36,025 bases of DNA from Pseudalkalibacillus decolorationis (GCF_024609785.1 NZ_JANHJQ010000040.1:1-36025); one strand, 5' to 3'. Positions 24,708 through 34,050 are shown, numbered from the stretch's first letter. Program-made: numbers and translations. The notes: a model not told the origin generated them from the letters alone.

Positions 24708-24737
24708 TTGTCTATCCAGTTTAGTTTCATGTAAAAT
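24708..24737 (+). promoter_or_regulatory. Possible promoter for asnS
   Basis: TTGTCT (24708-24713), an 18-base spacer and TAAAAT (24732-24737), about 75 bases before the GTG start of asnS. Confidence 0.5.
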
Positions 24738-24810
24738 ATAAAAAGCAGAAATTAGCGGACAAGTTGTGAAATACCCGAAAAATGTAATAGATGGGTGGAA
24801 GGAGCAAAGC

Positions 24811-26103
24811 GTGAAAACAACAATAAAATTATTACGTGCTCATATTGATGAAGAAGTAAAAATTGGAGCGTGGCTTGCTAATAAGAGGTCAAGCGGTAAA
24901 ATTGCGTTCTTACAATTACGAGACGGGACTGGATTTGTTCAAGGAGTTGTTGTCAAAAGTGAAGTAGAACAAGAACTGTGGGAACAAGCAAAATCAATGA
25001 CTCAAGAAACCAGTCTTTTTGTAACTGGTATCGTAAAAAAAGATGACCGTTCTCCAACAGGTGTTGAACTTGTTGTCACAGGGATCGAGGTACTCCATGA
25101 AGCGATTGATTATCCGATCACACCGAAAGAACACGGAACAGAGTTTTTAATGGATAATCGTCATCTCTGGTTACGATCCAAAAGACAACATGCCATTATG
25201 AGAGTTCGAAATGAAATTATACGTGCTACATATGAATTTTTTAATCAAGAAGGATTTGTGAAAATAGACCCGCCAATTTTGACTGGTAGTTCTGCCGAAG
25301 GAACAACAACCTTGTTTAACACAAAATATTTTGATGAAGATGCTTACCTCTCACAAAGCGGACAATTGTATATGGAAGCAGCTGCGATGGCATTTGGTCG
25401 TGTATTTTCATTTGGACCAACATTCCGAGCTGAAAAGTCAAAAACACGTCGCCACTTAATTGAATTTTGGATGATTGAGCCAGAGATGGCTTTCGTAGAT
25501 CATGAAGAAAGTCTTGAAATTCAAGAACAATATGTATCTTTTATCGTTAGTGCTGTCCTAACAAATTGTAAAATTGAGCTTCACACACTTGGCCGGGATC
25601 TCGAAAAGCTACAAAAGGTACAAGCACCATTCCCAAGGATTTCCTACGATGATGCCATTGAGTTGTTGAAGGAAAAGGGCTTTAACGATATCCAATGGGG
25701 GGAAGATTTTGGGTCTCCTCATGAGACTGCAATTGCTGAAAGTTTTAATAAACCAGTCTTCATAACAAATTATCCGAAAGACTTTAAGGCTTTCTATATG
25801 AAGCCTGATCCAAATCGTGATGATGTTGTTCTCTGCGCAGACTTAATTGCTCCAGAGGGTTATGGAGAAATTATCGGGGGGAGTCAACGAATTGATGACC
25901 TTGAATTGATGAAACAACGTTATGAGGAGCATAGTCTGTCCCAAGAGGCTTATAAGTGGTATTTGGAACTCAGACAATATGGAAGTGTTCCACATTCTGG
26001 ATTTGGGCTAGGGTTAGAAAGAACCGTCGCTTGGATATCAGGAATCGAACATATACGTGAATCCATTCCTTTCCCACGTTTGTTAAATCGATTGTACCCA
26101 TAA
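24811..26103 (+). CDS. asnS: Asparagine-tRNA ligase
   Basis: 430 residues when started at GTG 24811 (behind GGAAGGAGCAAAGC), the same length as B. subtilis AsnS; an upstream frame from 24766 adds residues foreign to the family. An N-terminal OB-fold anticodon domain ([20 protein letters not shown]) is followed by the class II core with motif 2 [15 protein letters not shown] and motif 3 [13 protein letters not shown] near the end. It charges tRNA-Asn with asparagine. A terminator follows at 26122. Confidence 0.95.
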   Translation: MKTTIKLLRAHIDEEVKIGAWLANKRSSGKIAFLQLRDGTGFVQGVVVKSEVEQELWEQAKSMTQETSLFVTGIVKKDDRSPTGVELVVTGIEVLHEAIDYPITPKEHGTEFLMDNRHLWLRSKRQHAIMRVRNEIIRATYEFFNQEGFVKIDPPILTGSSAEGTTTLFNTKYFDEDAYLSQSGQLYMEAAAMAFGRVFSFGPTFRAEKSKTRRHLIEFWMIEPEMAFVDHEESLEIQEQYVSFIVSAVLTNCKIELHTLGRDLEKLQKVQAPFPRISYDDAIELLKEKGFNDIQWGEDFGSPHETAIAESFNKPVFITNYPKDFKAFYMKPDPNRDDVVLCADLIAPEGYGEIIGGSQRIDDLELMKQRYEEHSLSQEAYKWYLELRQYGSVPHSGFGLGLERTVAWISGIEHIRESIPFPRLLNRLYP

Positions 26104-26121
26104 ACAGTTCATGAATTGAGG

Positions 26122-26154
26122 AGGGGTGGCTCATACAAGGGTCATCCTTTTTCT
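26122..26154 (+). terminator. Intrinsic terminator of asnS
   Basis: AGGGGTGGC pairs (with several G-U) with GTCATCCTT across TCATACAAGG, followed by TTTT. Confidence 0.65.
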
Positions 26155-26206
26155 ATGCTTTAGTGGGCAATCCTTAAATGATTTTCCCATTTCAGATGGA
26201 CGGGTC

Positions 26207-26215
26207 TGTTATAAT
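26207..26215 (+). promoter_or_regulatory. Extended -10 promoter for dnaD
   Basis: TGtTATAAT at 26207-26215, with no good -35 box, as is common for extended -10 promoters. The dnaD start lies 19 bases further on. Confidence 0.55.
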
Positions 26216-26233
26216 AAACATGAGGTGTAGTAA

Positions 26234-26941
26234 ATGAAACGAGAAAGCTTTTTAAACTGGATTCAAGCTGGAACGCTAGCCATCCCCAACGTATTATTAC
26301 TGAACTATCATCGTTTAGGTGTAAAGGAAGATGAGATGATGGTTCTTTTACATATGCATTCTTTTATTGAAAACGGGAATTACTTCCCAACCCCTGAACA
26401 AATTTCCTCACGGATGACCATTTCAGGACATGAATGTATGCAATTGCTCCGATCTTGCATTCAAAAAGGCTTGCTTAAAATCGAAGAAGACAAAGATCCT
26501 GAACAGCTAATGTATTCAGAAACATATACACTCCAACCTCTTTGGGATCAATTGTTACGTTTATTAGAAGAAGAGAAGATAGACGTTGAACAAGAAAAGC
26601 AATCGGAGGATGAAGCGCAAATCTATACACTTATGGAAAAAGAATTCGGTCGTCCACTTTCACCAATTGAGTGTGAAACTTTGGCGATGTGGATCGATCA
26701 GGATCAGCATCGGTCTGAATTGATTATTGCAGCATTAAAAGAAGCTGTATTATCAGGTAAGTTGAATTTCCGATATATTGACCGAATCTTATTTGAGTGG
26801 AAGAAAAATGGAATTCAAACGATAGACGAAGCAAAGCAATACGGTGAGAAGTTTCGTCGCCATCAATACCGTCGCAATGAAACGAAAAGCGAAGAAAGTC
26901 ATTCCGACTTTCCTTATTATAATTGGTTAGAACAATCATAA
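26234..26941 (+). CDS. dnaD: Replication initiation protein DnaD
   Basis: 235 residues. The N-terminal winged-helix domain (about 1-100, with the TPEQISSRM and IQKGLLKIEE elements) is followed by the DnaB2-type helical domain (about 125-205), ending in FEWKKNGIQTIDEAKQYG, the usual DnaD C-terminal signature. It remodels DNA and helps load the replicative helicase at oriC and at stalled forks. Start ATG 26234 behind GAGGTGTAGTAA. Followed by nth as in B. subtilis. Confidence 0.94.
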   Translation: MKRESFLNWIQAGTLAIPNVLLLNYHRLGVKEDEMMVLLHMHSFIENGNYFPTPEQISSRMTISGHECMQLLRSCIQKGLLKIEEDKDPEQLMYSETYTLQPLWDQLLRLLEEEKIDVEQEKQSEDEAQIYTLMEKEFGRPLSPIECETLAMWIDQDQHRSELIIAALKEAVLSGKLNFRYIDRILFEWKKNGIQTIDEAKQYGEKFRRHQYRRNETKSEESHSDFPYYNWLEQS

Positions 26942-26981
26942 ATGTAAATGAAACAGCAGCCTCTAAAAAGGATGAGATGCA

Positions 26982-27641
26982 ATGTTAACCAAAAACCAAA
27001 TTCGAGAAGTATTAGATACGATGGGAGAAATGTTTCCTGACGCTCATTGTGAATTGAAACATTCGAACCCTTTTGAATTGACGATTGCCGTCTTATTATC
27101 TGCTCAATGTACGGATGCACTTGTCAATAAAGTGACTCCTGGTTTGTTTGAGAAATATAAAACACCCGAGGATTATCTTGCTGTACCACTTGAAGAACTT
27201 CAAAATGATATTAGATCGATTGGGCTTTTTCGGAACAAAGGGAAAAATATTCGTAAGCTTTGTGAAATGATTATTCATGAGTATGGTGGAGAAGTTCCGA
27301 AAACGAGAGATGAGCTCATACGATTACCAGGTGTCGGACGCAAAACAGCAAATGTCATCGTTTCTGTAGCGTTTGGGGAACCATCGATAGCTGTCGATAC
27401 CCATGTGGAGCGAGTATCCAAACGGTTGGCGATATGCAAGTGGAAGGACAGTGTTCTTGAGGTTGAGAAGACATTAATGCGAAAAATCCCAAATGAGGAA
27501 TGGTCTGAAACCCATCACCGGTTGATTTTTTTTGGACGTTATCATTGTAAGGCCCAAAACCCTCAATGTGATGTCTGCCCATTGTTCTATTTATGTCGTG
27601 AAGGCCAGAAACGGATGAAGAAGGTTAAAGTCAATGTGTAA
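26982..27641 (+). CDS. nth: Endonuclease III
   Basis: 219 residues. The helix-hairpin-helix LPGVGRKTA (115-123) holds the catalytic Lys121, the catalytic Asp139 is in AVDTHVER, and the 4Fe-4S ligands are Cys189, 196, 199 and 205 (C-x6-C-x2-C-x5-C). It removes oxidised pyrimidines and cuts at abasic sites in base-excision repair. Start ATG 26982 behind AAAGGATGAGATGCA. In B. subtilis ypoC follows nth, as I recall; here no ypoC is seen. Confidence 0.95.
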   Translation: MLTKNQIREVLDTMGEMFPDAHCELKHSNPFELTIAVLLSAQCTDALVNKVTPGLFEKYKTPEDYLAVPLEELQNDIRSIGLFRNKGKNIRKLCEMIIHEYGGEVPKTRDELIRLPGVGRKTANVIVSVAFGEPSIAVDTHVERVSKRLAICKWKDSVLEVEKTLMRKIPNEEWSETHHRLIFFGRYHCKAQNPQCDVCPLFYLCREGQKRMKKVKVNV

Positions 27642-27690
27642 CGGTCATTCAACTTAATATGTTGTAGCTAAATGTTCAAATAAATTAACA

Positions 27691-27721
27691 GCATATGGAC
27701 AAGAAAGCTTGACATAGTATA
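27691..27721 (+). promoter_or_regulatory. Possible sporulation (sigma-E or sigma-K type) promoter
   Basis: GCATATG (27691-27697), a 15-base gap and CATAGTATA (27713-27721). The second box fits the CATA-type -10 of mother-cell sigma factors, in keeping with the spore-enzyme gene downstream. TTGACA overlaps it at 27709-27714 but has no suitable -10. Confidence 0.4.
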
Positions 27722-27754
27722 TAAGCATGAAGGCGTAACGAAGGAGGTTCGTCC

Positions 27755-29023
27755 ATGCAAATACATGTCATTAAGCAAGGACAATCATTGTGGGGAATCT
27801 CTCAACTTTATAGTGTACCTTATCCAAGACTTGTGGATATAAATGCGTTAGAGCAGCCAGGCCAGCTGGCGATGGGACAAACGCTGCTAGTTCCAACGCA
27901 AAACCGGTATACTGTACAGCAGGGAGATTCCTTTTATAGTATTGCGAGTAAGACAGGTGTATCCATACTAGAACTACGACAAGCAAACCCGCAAATTACA
28001 GGGAATGTACTTTACCCAGGTCAAGTACTGAGGATTCCTCAAAAGCCTAAACCAACAACTTTAGTAAATGCATTTGCAGAACCGTATCCAAAAACAGTCG
28101 ACTATGCCAGAACTGCTGCAAAAGCATTAAGCTGGCTATCAATCTTTAGTTATCATGTTGATGCTGCAGGAAACTTGAGGCCACTAGAAGATGAAACTTT
28201 GTTGCAAGTCGCAAAATCGAATGGTGTGAAACCATTGCTTACAATCACGAACATTAAAGAGGGAGCGGACTTTGATACCGAACTTGCTACAACAATATTA
28301 ACAAGTGAACAGGTCCAAAATACGTTAATTAACAATGTACTTACAACTATGAATCAAAAAGGATATTCAGGAGTTAATGTAGATTTTGAATTTCTCGGGA
28401 TTGAAAACAAAGAAAGGTACAACCAGTTTCTTAGGAAGCTTGTTCAAAAGTTAAGGCCACAGGGGTATATCGTAACCACAGCAGTCGCACCGAAAACGAG
28501 TGCAGATCAAAAGGGTGTTTTATATGAAGGTCATGATTATCAAGCCCACAGTAAAATTGTAGATTACGTTATTATTATGACATACGAATGGGGATGGAGT
28601 GGAGGGCCGCCATTACCCGTAAGCCCCCTTCCACAAGTTGAAGAGGTATTACGCTATGCCTTAACGGTCATTCCGAAAAACAAATTAATAATGGGTATCA
28701 ATCTGTACGGCTATGATTGGACATTACCTTATGTGGAAGGCGGTCCGTTTGCGAAAGCGTTGAGTATACCACAGGCAACTAGACTGGCATATACGAAACA
28801 AGCGGAAATACAATATGACCAAGAGGATGAAGCACCGTTTTATACTTACTATGATCAGAACAGAAAAGAACATATTGTCTGGTTCGAGGACTTACGTAGT
28901 TATGCAGCTAAATTTAATCTTATAAAAGAGCTTGGAATCGCTGGGATGGCTTTCTGGAATCTTGCTTTTCCATATCCTCCATTATGGATACTGATTCAAG
29001 ATCGCTTTCAAGTAAAAAAGTGA
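27755..29023 (+). CDS. LysM-GH18 glycosidase, SleL/YaaH-type spore cortex enzyme
   Basis: 422 residues. Two LysM peptidoglycan-binding modules (about 3-47 and 51-95, each with a QG-DS or QGQSLW start) precede a glycoside hydrolase 18 barrel (about 105-420). The catalytic motif is GVNVDFEF with Glu212 as acid. There is no signal peptide, as in SleL/YaaH of Bacillus spores, which reach the coat from the mother cell and cut cortex fragments at germination. Start ATG 27755 behind GAAGGAGGTTCGTCC. The family is clear; whether it is the orthologue of sleL or of a paralogue such as ydhD cannot be decided here. Confidence 0.85.
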   Translation: MQIHVIKQGQSLWGISQLYSVPYPRLVDINALEQPGQLAMGQTLLVPTQNRYTVQQGDSFYSIASKTGVSILELRQANPQITGNVLYPGQVLRIPQKPKPTTLVNAFAEPYPKTVDYARTAAKALSWLSIFSYHVDAAGNLRPLEDETLLQVAKSNGVKPLLTITNIKEGADFDTELATTILTSEQVQNTLINNVLTTMNQKGYSGVNVDFEFLGIENKERYNQFLRKLVQKLRPQGYIVTTAVAPKTSADQKGVLYEGHDYQAHSKIVDYVIIMTYEWGWSGGPPLPVSPLPQVEEVLRYALTVIPKNKLIMGINLYGYDWTLPYVEGGPFAKALSIPQATRLAYTKQAEIQYDQEDEAPFYTYYDQNRKEHIVWFEDLRSYAAKFNLIKELGIAGMAFWNLAFPYPPLWILIQDRFQVKK

Positions 29024-29086
29024 GGAAGGGAAAACAAGGAAAAATCGCTAAGATCATAGTAGATAACTAATTATTTATAAAGTAAG

Positions 29087-29116
29087 AAAGGAACGGACCA
29101 TCGGCCCGTTCCTTTT
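29087..29116. terminator. Bidirectional terminator between the GH18 gene and ponA
   Basis: AAAGGAACGG pairs with CCGTTCCTTT across ACCATCGGC. T-rich sequence follows on the plus strand (TTTTGCTT) and on the minus strand (TTTCTTACTTT), so it can serve both convergent genes. Confidence 0.8.
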
Positions 29117-29118
29117 GC

Positions 29119-31770
29119 TTAAGATTCTTCCAATAATGGGGGTGGTTCAATTGGAGGTGGGGTTGGACCACCTTCATCAGGTGGGGTTGGAGGTTCTTCT
29201 CCACCCTCTTCTGGACCAGTACCCTCGTCTTCACCGGTTCCACCACCGCCAGTACCCTCGCCACCACCATTACCATTACCATCTCCGTTACCGTTCCCGT
29301 TTCCATTACCTTCGCCATTTCCATTTCCGTTCCCGCCGCCTTCACCATCTTCGGCGCCCTCACCATCTTCATTGGGTTTATCGGGCTCATCTTCTCTTTT
29401 GGCTTCGGTTTTGACTTGAACACTAGCTGGATCACTTTGTTCTCCGCTTTCTCCATCAATGGCTACAACCTGGAAGCTGTAGGTAGCACCTGGAGAGATG
29501 TTTTGTACAACGAGTTCTGTCTCAGTCTGACTCGACAATTCTTGATAACCCGCTCCATCAACTGAGTAGAGGACTTTAAAGCTAATTCCTTTATCAAGTA
29601 AATCCTTTGGATATTTCCAGTTTAGTTTTACTTCTTGTTTCTTCTTATCATACTTAGCTTTCAAATTTTGTGGTGCTTCAACTTTATAGTACTCTTCCGA
29701 AACATCTGGTAGGTTGGTGCCTTTTACTGCGAGTTCGATTCGTTTTTGCCCATCCGGGGTAAAATCGCTTGCACGTTTCCCGGTTCCTATTTCAATAGGA
29801 ACTTCGATGACAGAATCAGGGCGTTTCCAATCACTATTTTCTAGGTCTTTACTAGATTGTTTCATGACATATTCGAAGATTGCCTTCGAGTAGTCGTCTG
29901 TATCATCGGACAAGGCATGATAATTCCCTTCTTCGTCCTGATCGCTTTTATATCCGGTCCAAATTGCAGCTGTAAGATCAGTAGAATACCCAGCAAACCA
30001 GGCGTCCTTTGTTTTGCCTTGTAGTGGTTCAGCAGCATCTGAACCATAATTTGTTGTTCCTGTTTTCCCTGCAACAGGGAAGTTGAGGTCCACACTCTTA
30101 GCTGTACCGACAGTCATAACATCTTTTAACATATCCGTAACCATATATGCCGTATAGTCTTCCATGACAACCTCTGGATCGGATTTATGCTCGATCACAC
30201 GACCATCAGGAAACTTGATTTTGGTTACTGTGAACGGCTCATTATAGACACCTTTATTTCCAAATGCCGCATAGGCAGCCGCGAGTTCCATCGGTGAAGG
30301 TCCTTTGTTAAATCCTCCGATTGCATAGGAAGGACTATAGTGTTTATCATCGATTTCTATACCGAGGCCTTCAGCGAATTTCTCCGCATCATCAGCACCA
30401 ACCTCTTGCCATGTTCGGATCGCAGGAAGGTTATATGATTCATACAATGCCTTCCGAATCGACATCGTGCCATGATTTTTGTTGTCATAGTTATGAAATT
30501 CATGACCATTGATTACAAGTTCATCGTCACTAATTTGTTTATATGTTGGCCATTGTAAGTGCTCAATCGCTGGTCCGTAGTCAAGGATCGGTTTAATGGT
30601 CGATCCAGGTTGTCTTTTAAGCTGAGTCGCATAGTAGCTGCTCATCGTATTTTCTCGACCGCTCCCAATCGCCCGGACCGCTCCTGTTTTCGTATCCATT
30701 AACACGAGTCCAGCTTGGATGTTTTTCTGTGCAATAATTTTGTCCGAGTATAAAGCATCCTCAACAGACTCTTGGGCATTTGGACTAAGTGTCGTATAGA
30801 TTTCAAGTCCTGAAGTTCGAACTTCACCTGGATCATCAAAACCAGCCATCTTAGCAGCTTCTTTTACAACTTGTGAAACAAATGTATTATATGGTTCATT
30901 TTGCTTTTCAGGATCCGGTGCTTGAACGTATTCTTTGACCGGAATCGCTTTTGCTTGTTCATATTGCTCTTTCGTAATATATTCGTATTTCTCCATTTGT
31001 GAAAGAACGACATTTCTTCGTTTTTCAGCAGCTTCAGGATTGTCAAACGGGCTGTAATAGCTCGGTGCTTTCGGAAGTCCTGCAAGCAGGGCTGCTTCAT
31101 GGAGCTTGAGCTCGCTAATGTCTTTACCGAAATACGCTTTTGCTGCAGTCGCAACACCCCAAGCACCTTCACCAAAATAGATTTTGTTCAAATACATCTC
31201 AAGGATTTGGTCCTTTGAATAACGCTGTTCAAGCTTTATTGCTAGGTATGCTTCTTTAATTTTCCGAGTTATTTTTTTGTCACTTGATAATAGTGTGTTT
31301 TTAATAACCTGTTGCGTAATCGTACTTGCACCTTCAGCTCCGAATCCTTCAGTCACATTGGCGATAACTGCACCACCAATACGACGAACATCGACACCAA
31401 AGTGGTCATAAAAGCGAACATCCTCCGTTGCTACAAATGCGTTTTGAACAACTTCAGGTACTTCGTCAAGGTTTGCACGAATCCGTTTTTCATCATTATA
31501 AAGCATTCCGTACTCTTCACCGTTCATATCATACAGCTTTGAGGATACAGGAGTTTCAAGAGCTTTCGGATTAAGTTCAGGCGCATTACTTATTATCGCA
31601 AAAACTGCAATGGCACCGGCCGTCATCGCAATCAATCCAAAAACGAGTATAAAAGCTGTTATTTTCTTTAACGTACTTTTCTTCTTCTTTGGTGTGGTAG
31701 CTTTTTTATTGTTCTTAGAAGAGGCTTGTTGCTGACGCCTTTCCTGTCGTGATCGATAATCGTTACTCAT
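29119..31770 (-). CDS. ponA: Penicillin-binding protein 1A/1B, bifunctional class A PBP
   Basis: 883 residues from ATG 31770 (behind GAAAGGTAGGAACAACT); an in-frame ATG at 31809 lies before that site. A basic cytoplasmic tail and a membrane helix (about 36-60) precede the GT51 glycosyltransferase with the catalytic Glu116 in ATEDVRFYDHFG. The transpeptidase follows: STIK (Ser near 390), SYN and KTGT near 570. A fibronectin type III-like domain comes next (APQNLKAKYDKKKQEVKLNW onward), and about 90 C-terminal residues are low-complexity, first Gly/Asn/Glu-rich and then Pro-rich. It polymerises and cross-links peptidoglycan outside the membrane. It lies behind recU on the same strand, the known recU-ponA pair. 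Confidence 0.95.
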   Translation of the reverse strand: MSNDYRSRQERRQQQASSKNNKKATTPKKKKSTLKKITAFILVFGLIAMTAGAIAVFAIISNAPELNPKALETPVSSKLYDMNGEEYGMLYNDEKRIRANLDEVPEVVQNAFVATEDVRFYDHFGVDVRRIGGAVIANVTEGFGAEGASTITQQVIKNTLLSSDKKITRKIKEAYLAIKLEQRYSKDQILEMYLNKIYFGEGAWGVATAAKAYFGKDISELKLHEAALLAGLPKAPSYYSPFDNPEAAEKRRNVVLSQMEKYEYITKEQYEQAKAIPVKEYVQAPDPEKQNEPYNTFVSQVVKEAAKMAGFDDPGEVRTSGLEIYTTLSPNAQESVEDALYSDKIIAQKNIQAGLVLMDTKTGAVRAIGSGRENTMSSYYATQLKRQPGSTIKPILDYGPAIEHLQWPTYKQISDDELVINGHEFHNYDNKNHGTMSIRKALYESYNLPAIRTWQEVGADDAEKFAEGLGIEIDDKHYSPSYAIGGFNKGPSPMELAAAYAAFGNKGVYNEPFTVTKIKFPDGRVIEHKSDPEVVMEDYTAYMVTDMLKDVMTVGTAKSVDLNFPVAGKTGTTNYGSDAAEPLQGKTKDAWFAGYSTDLTAAIWTGYKSDQDEEGNYHALSDDTDDYSKAIFEYVMKQSSKDLENSDWKRPDSVIEVPIEIGTGKRASDFTPDGQKRIELAVKGTNLPDVSEEYYKVEAPQNLKAKYDKKKQEVKLNWKYPKDLLDKGISFKVLYSVDGAGYQELSSQTETELVVQNISPGATYSFQVVAIDGESGEQSDPASVQVKTEAKREDEPDKPNEDGEGAEDGEGGGNGNGNGEGNGNGNGNGDGNGNGGGEGTGGGGTGEDEGTGPEEGGEEPPTPPDEGGPTPPPIEPPPLLEES

Positions 31771-31888
31771 AGTTGTTCCTACCTTTCTAAACTTAAAGAG
31801 GTTGTTCAAAGAGTTAAAAATGAATGCGTATAATTTTACATGTAACCTATATATTCTTCGTATGCTCCAATGTGTTTATAACCCTTAT

Positions 31889-32512
31889 TCATCCAGAAAA
31901 AAACAATTTATCTATTATTTTTAAATAATCGATTCTTGGATTAAACCCGAGCTGCATCGAATGAGCATTATCAGTAAAAAATGTTTTCGGAATGGATTTT
32001 CGCCCACCTTTTTTCTGATGTTCCCAGAAATCGAATAAGTCCGTTGCATTAAGCAAAAAATCTTCTTGAGAAGCTTTAAAGCGAACAAGGATAAAACATA
32101 TACCATCCTGATTTGTTACTTGCTTCATATGCTCAATTTGATGTTCATGAAAATTAGTTAAAGGGAATGATGTCTTGTTTCGTGTTTCTTTCGCCTCAAA
32201 ATCAATATATTTTCCACGATATACGCCGTTATAATCGGTTGTTGAAGGTTGTTTAAAGTAAGCTTCTTTAATTACTGCTGCACTTCGCTTTGGATAATCA
32301 ACAGAAACGATTTGTACGGGTGTCGGTTTTTTATGAATAACGGCACTTCCGGTTTGTAAATAATATTGATTAGAATAGTTAATGTCCTCCTCAAAGGTCA
32401 TGCCGCGATTAGCAAAGGACTTATTGTGTTCATCCATTTTCAGAGAAGTCCGTTGGATCGATTGTTGTTGTTCAGACTGTGCGGGTTTTCGATTGGGATA
32501 GCGAAAGTTCAA
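31889..32512 (-). CDS. recU: Holliday junction resolvase RecU
   Basis: 207 residues. The start is TTG at 32512-32510, behind AAGGAAGGTGAAGCCGA; no ATG lies near that site and the resulting NFRYPNRK fits the family N-terminus. The nuclease core is intact: [20 protein letters not shown] holds the Asp and the Glu-x-Lys ligands of the PD-(D/E)xK type, and [20 protein letters not shown] precedes it. It cleaves four-way junctions during recombination and chromosome segregation. ponA follows 118 bases downstream on the same strand. Confidence 0.95.
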   Translation of the reverse strand: MNFRYPNRKPAQSEQQQSIQRTSLKMDEHNKSFANRGMTFEEDINYSNQYYLQTGSAVIHKKPTPVQIVSVDYPKRSAAVIKEAYFKQPSTTDYNGVYRGKYIDFEAKETRNKTSFPLTNFHEHQIEHMKQVTNQDGICFILVRFKASQEDFLLNATDLFDFWEHQKKGGRKSIPKTFFTDNAHSMQLGFNPRIDYLKIIDKLFFSG

Positions 32513-32640
32513 TCGGCTTCACCTTCCTTAACACGAAAATACGAACCTATTGAAAATCCTTATCTTATATAGACGTTTTTCGTTGCATTTAGTTTCATTT
32601 GTTCCAAATAAACCTTCATATATAGAATTGCATTATTAAA

Positions 32641-32690
32641 AATATACCATACACAAACGGTTTGTCGAGTATCTTTAGACAATTTAACGA
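32641..32690. promoter_or_regulatory. Possible overlapping divergent promoters, recU versus yppC
   Basis: Minus strand: TCGACA (32668-32663), 16 bases, TATATT (32646-32641), reading toward recU. Plus strand: TTGTCG (32662-32667), 17 bases, TAACGA (32685-32690), reading toward yppC. The two -35 boxes share bases. The plus-strand -10 is weak. Confidence 0.45.
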
Positions 32691-32722
32691 ACCTACGTTT
32701 GCAGGACTGAGGTTAAAATGAA

Positions 32723-33718
32723 ATGACCAACCTTCAACAAATAACGAAGAGAAGGAAGATCCAGCCGTTATCAGAGGCTGAAAAACATCTAATTGAATCG
32801 ATAAAAAGGAAAACAGAAAAGCTAAATATCGATAATATTTCACGTACAAAAGCTTATCATAACTTTTACAGACAAAATGGTGAAATCTCTTGGTCATTGT
32901 TAGCAAGTCTCGTTTCAAGAAATGCAGGCTGGAATATGTGTGACTTGATCATTCCTGAGTTTCGTGTACTGATATCTGCACACAAACGGCGATGGTTGTT
33001 TTATACATACGAACGGGCCAATTGGCTAATTTTTAGTGACGCTTATCCCCAACTGTTACTATACGAACGATCTAAAAAAAATAACAAACCTTTGTTTTAT
33101 TTATTAAAAGAATTTCAAGTTTCATCCTATATGGAGGTTGAATGGGAGAGGTTTTGGAGGAGGAAGGAAGACCACCGAATCAATACATGCCTGATCGTTA
33201 ATGAACAACAGTTAATTCAAAAGCCTGTCTTGGAGCATGAGAGTTACCAACACCATGTATTTCAGTCAGTACCCTTTTGGCTTCAGGACCGATTTCATTT
33301 CAGTACCGTTCTTTTCCCAACTGTGGAAGGGGATCTCTATGGGTTATCGGTTCATGGATTTCGTAATGTATATAAGCGGATTCTTCTTGGACGGCGTCTA
33401 TTAAAGTTGCTCCTCGACTCGGAGTATCACAATCGATTTCTTACCTTTGTTGAAGAAACGGAACCTATCGGGGCTAGAATGGAATATGAGCGTTTCCTAC
33501 AGGAAGGGAGAAGGGGGCACGATGGTTCTCTTCGAATGGCATTGCCAATTATTAACCATGATAGAGAATATGATGAAGATTGGTCGATCGGACACTCAAG
33601 AACAACCACATTTTCATCTGTTTCTTTACCGAGAAAGATACACCTAAACGGTTGGTACGCACGTAAACGATTGGAATTACATTTGCTTTCCACTTTAAAA
33701 AGCAAATTAAAAAGCTGA
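32723..33718 (+). CDS. yppC: DUF2515 family protein YppC
   Basis: 331 residues, soluble, basic and rich in aromatic residues. It contains the family-like stretch SRTKAYHNFY...SRNAGWNMCDL (about 40-75) and a later HGFRNVYKRI segment. Position beside recU and before yppE matches B. subtilis yppC. No catalytic motif or function is known to me. Start ATG 32723 behind GAGGTTAAAATGAA. Its stop codon lies inside the ascending arm of its own terminator. Confidence 0.8.
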   Translation: MTNLQQITKRRKIQPLSEAEKHLIESIKRKTEKLNIDNISRTKAYHNFYRQNGEISWSLLASLVSRNAGWNMCDLIIPEFRVLISAHKRRWLFYTYERANWLIFSDAYPQLLLYERSKKNNKPLFYLLKEFQVSSYMEVEWERFWRRKEDHRINTCLIVNEQQLIQKPVLEHESYQHHVFQSVPFWLQDRFHFSTVLFPTVEGDLYGLSVHGFRNVYKRILLGRRLLKLLLDSEYHNRFLTFVEETEPIGARMEYERFLQEGRRGHDGSLRMALPIINHDREYDEDWSIGHSRTTTFSSVSLPRKIHLNGWYARKRLELHLLSTLKSKLKS

Positions 33719-33766
33719 CTGTTATAGACGGGTTTGGTATTAGTATGGGAGTCAGCTTGTTTTTTT
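33712..33766 (+). terminator. Intrinsic terminator of yppC
   Basis: AAGCTGACT (33712-33720) pairs with AGTCAGCTT (33750-33758) across a 29-base loop, followed by GTTTTTTT. The yppC stop is inside the first arm. Repeat copy 6 starts at the end of the T-tract. Confidence 0.8.
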
Positions 33767-33914
33767 AGAGAAAGTATAAAAGTTTGCGGCATGGATGTAA
33801 TGTCCAGCTACAGCGCCCAACCACTTGGATCACTTCAGGCCTCCTGCGGCGGCAACAGCCTCCTCGTCGGTCTTCCAGTGACCTTCGTGGCTAAGCAGGG
33901 CGCTTGCGCTTTTC
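33766..33914 (+). repeat. Dispersed repeat, copy 6 (short form)
   Basis: 149 bases, starting TAGAGAAAGTATAAAAG and ending GGGCGCTTGCGCTTTTC, very close to copy 4. It lies between the yppC terminator and the 3' end of the minus-strand spore-protein gene, 11 bases from that gene's stop codon. Confidence 0.9.
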
Positions 33915-33925
33915 TTGATTGATAG

Positions 33926-34030
33926 TTAGGTAGAGGGGCGATTGGGGCCTTCCGTTTTTTTATCTCCATAACCCGTTTTATTAGAACGACCATTTCGAGT
34001 TTCTTTCGGATTCTCTTTCTTCTTAGACAT
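33926..34030 (-). CDS. sspM: Small acid-soluble spore protein, SspM-like
   Basis: 34 residues, first MSKKKENPKETRNGRSNK, then TGYGDKKTEGPNRPST and stop. The ribosome-binding site is perfect (AGGAGGTGATCGAAA before ATG 34030). Length (34) and the C-terminal GPNRPST agree with B. subtilis SspM as I remember it; the rest is low-complexity, polar and basic, as usual for minor spore proteins. A sigma-G type promoter stands 21 bases before the start. This gene is overlapped by longer, unsupported frames on both strands, so automatic annotation could miss it. The role is packing into the spore core; the exact function of the family is unknown. Confidence 0.8.
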   Translation of the reverse strand: MSKKKENPKETRNGRSNKTGYGDKKTEGPNRPST

Positions 34031-34050
34031 TTTCGATCACCTCCTAATAT

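Noticed and set aside
214-33914. CRISPR array
   Set aside because: The repeat units are 149-206 bp, lie kilobases apart and have no spacer pattern or cas genes.
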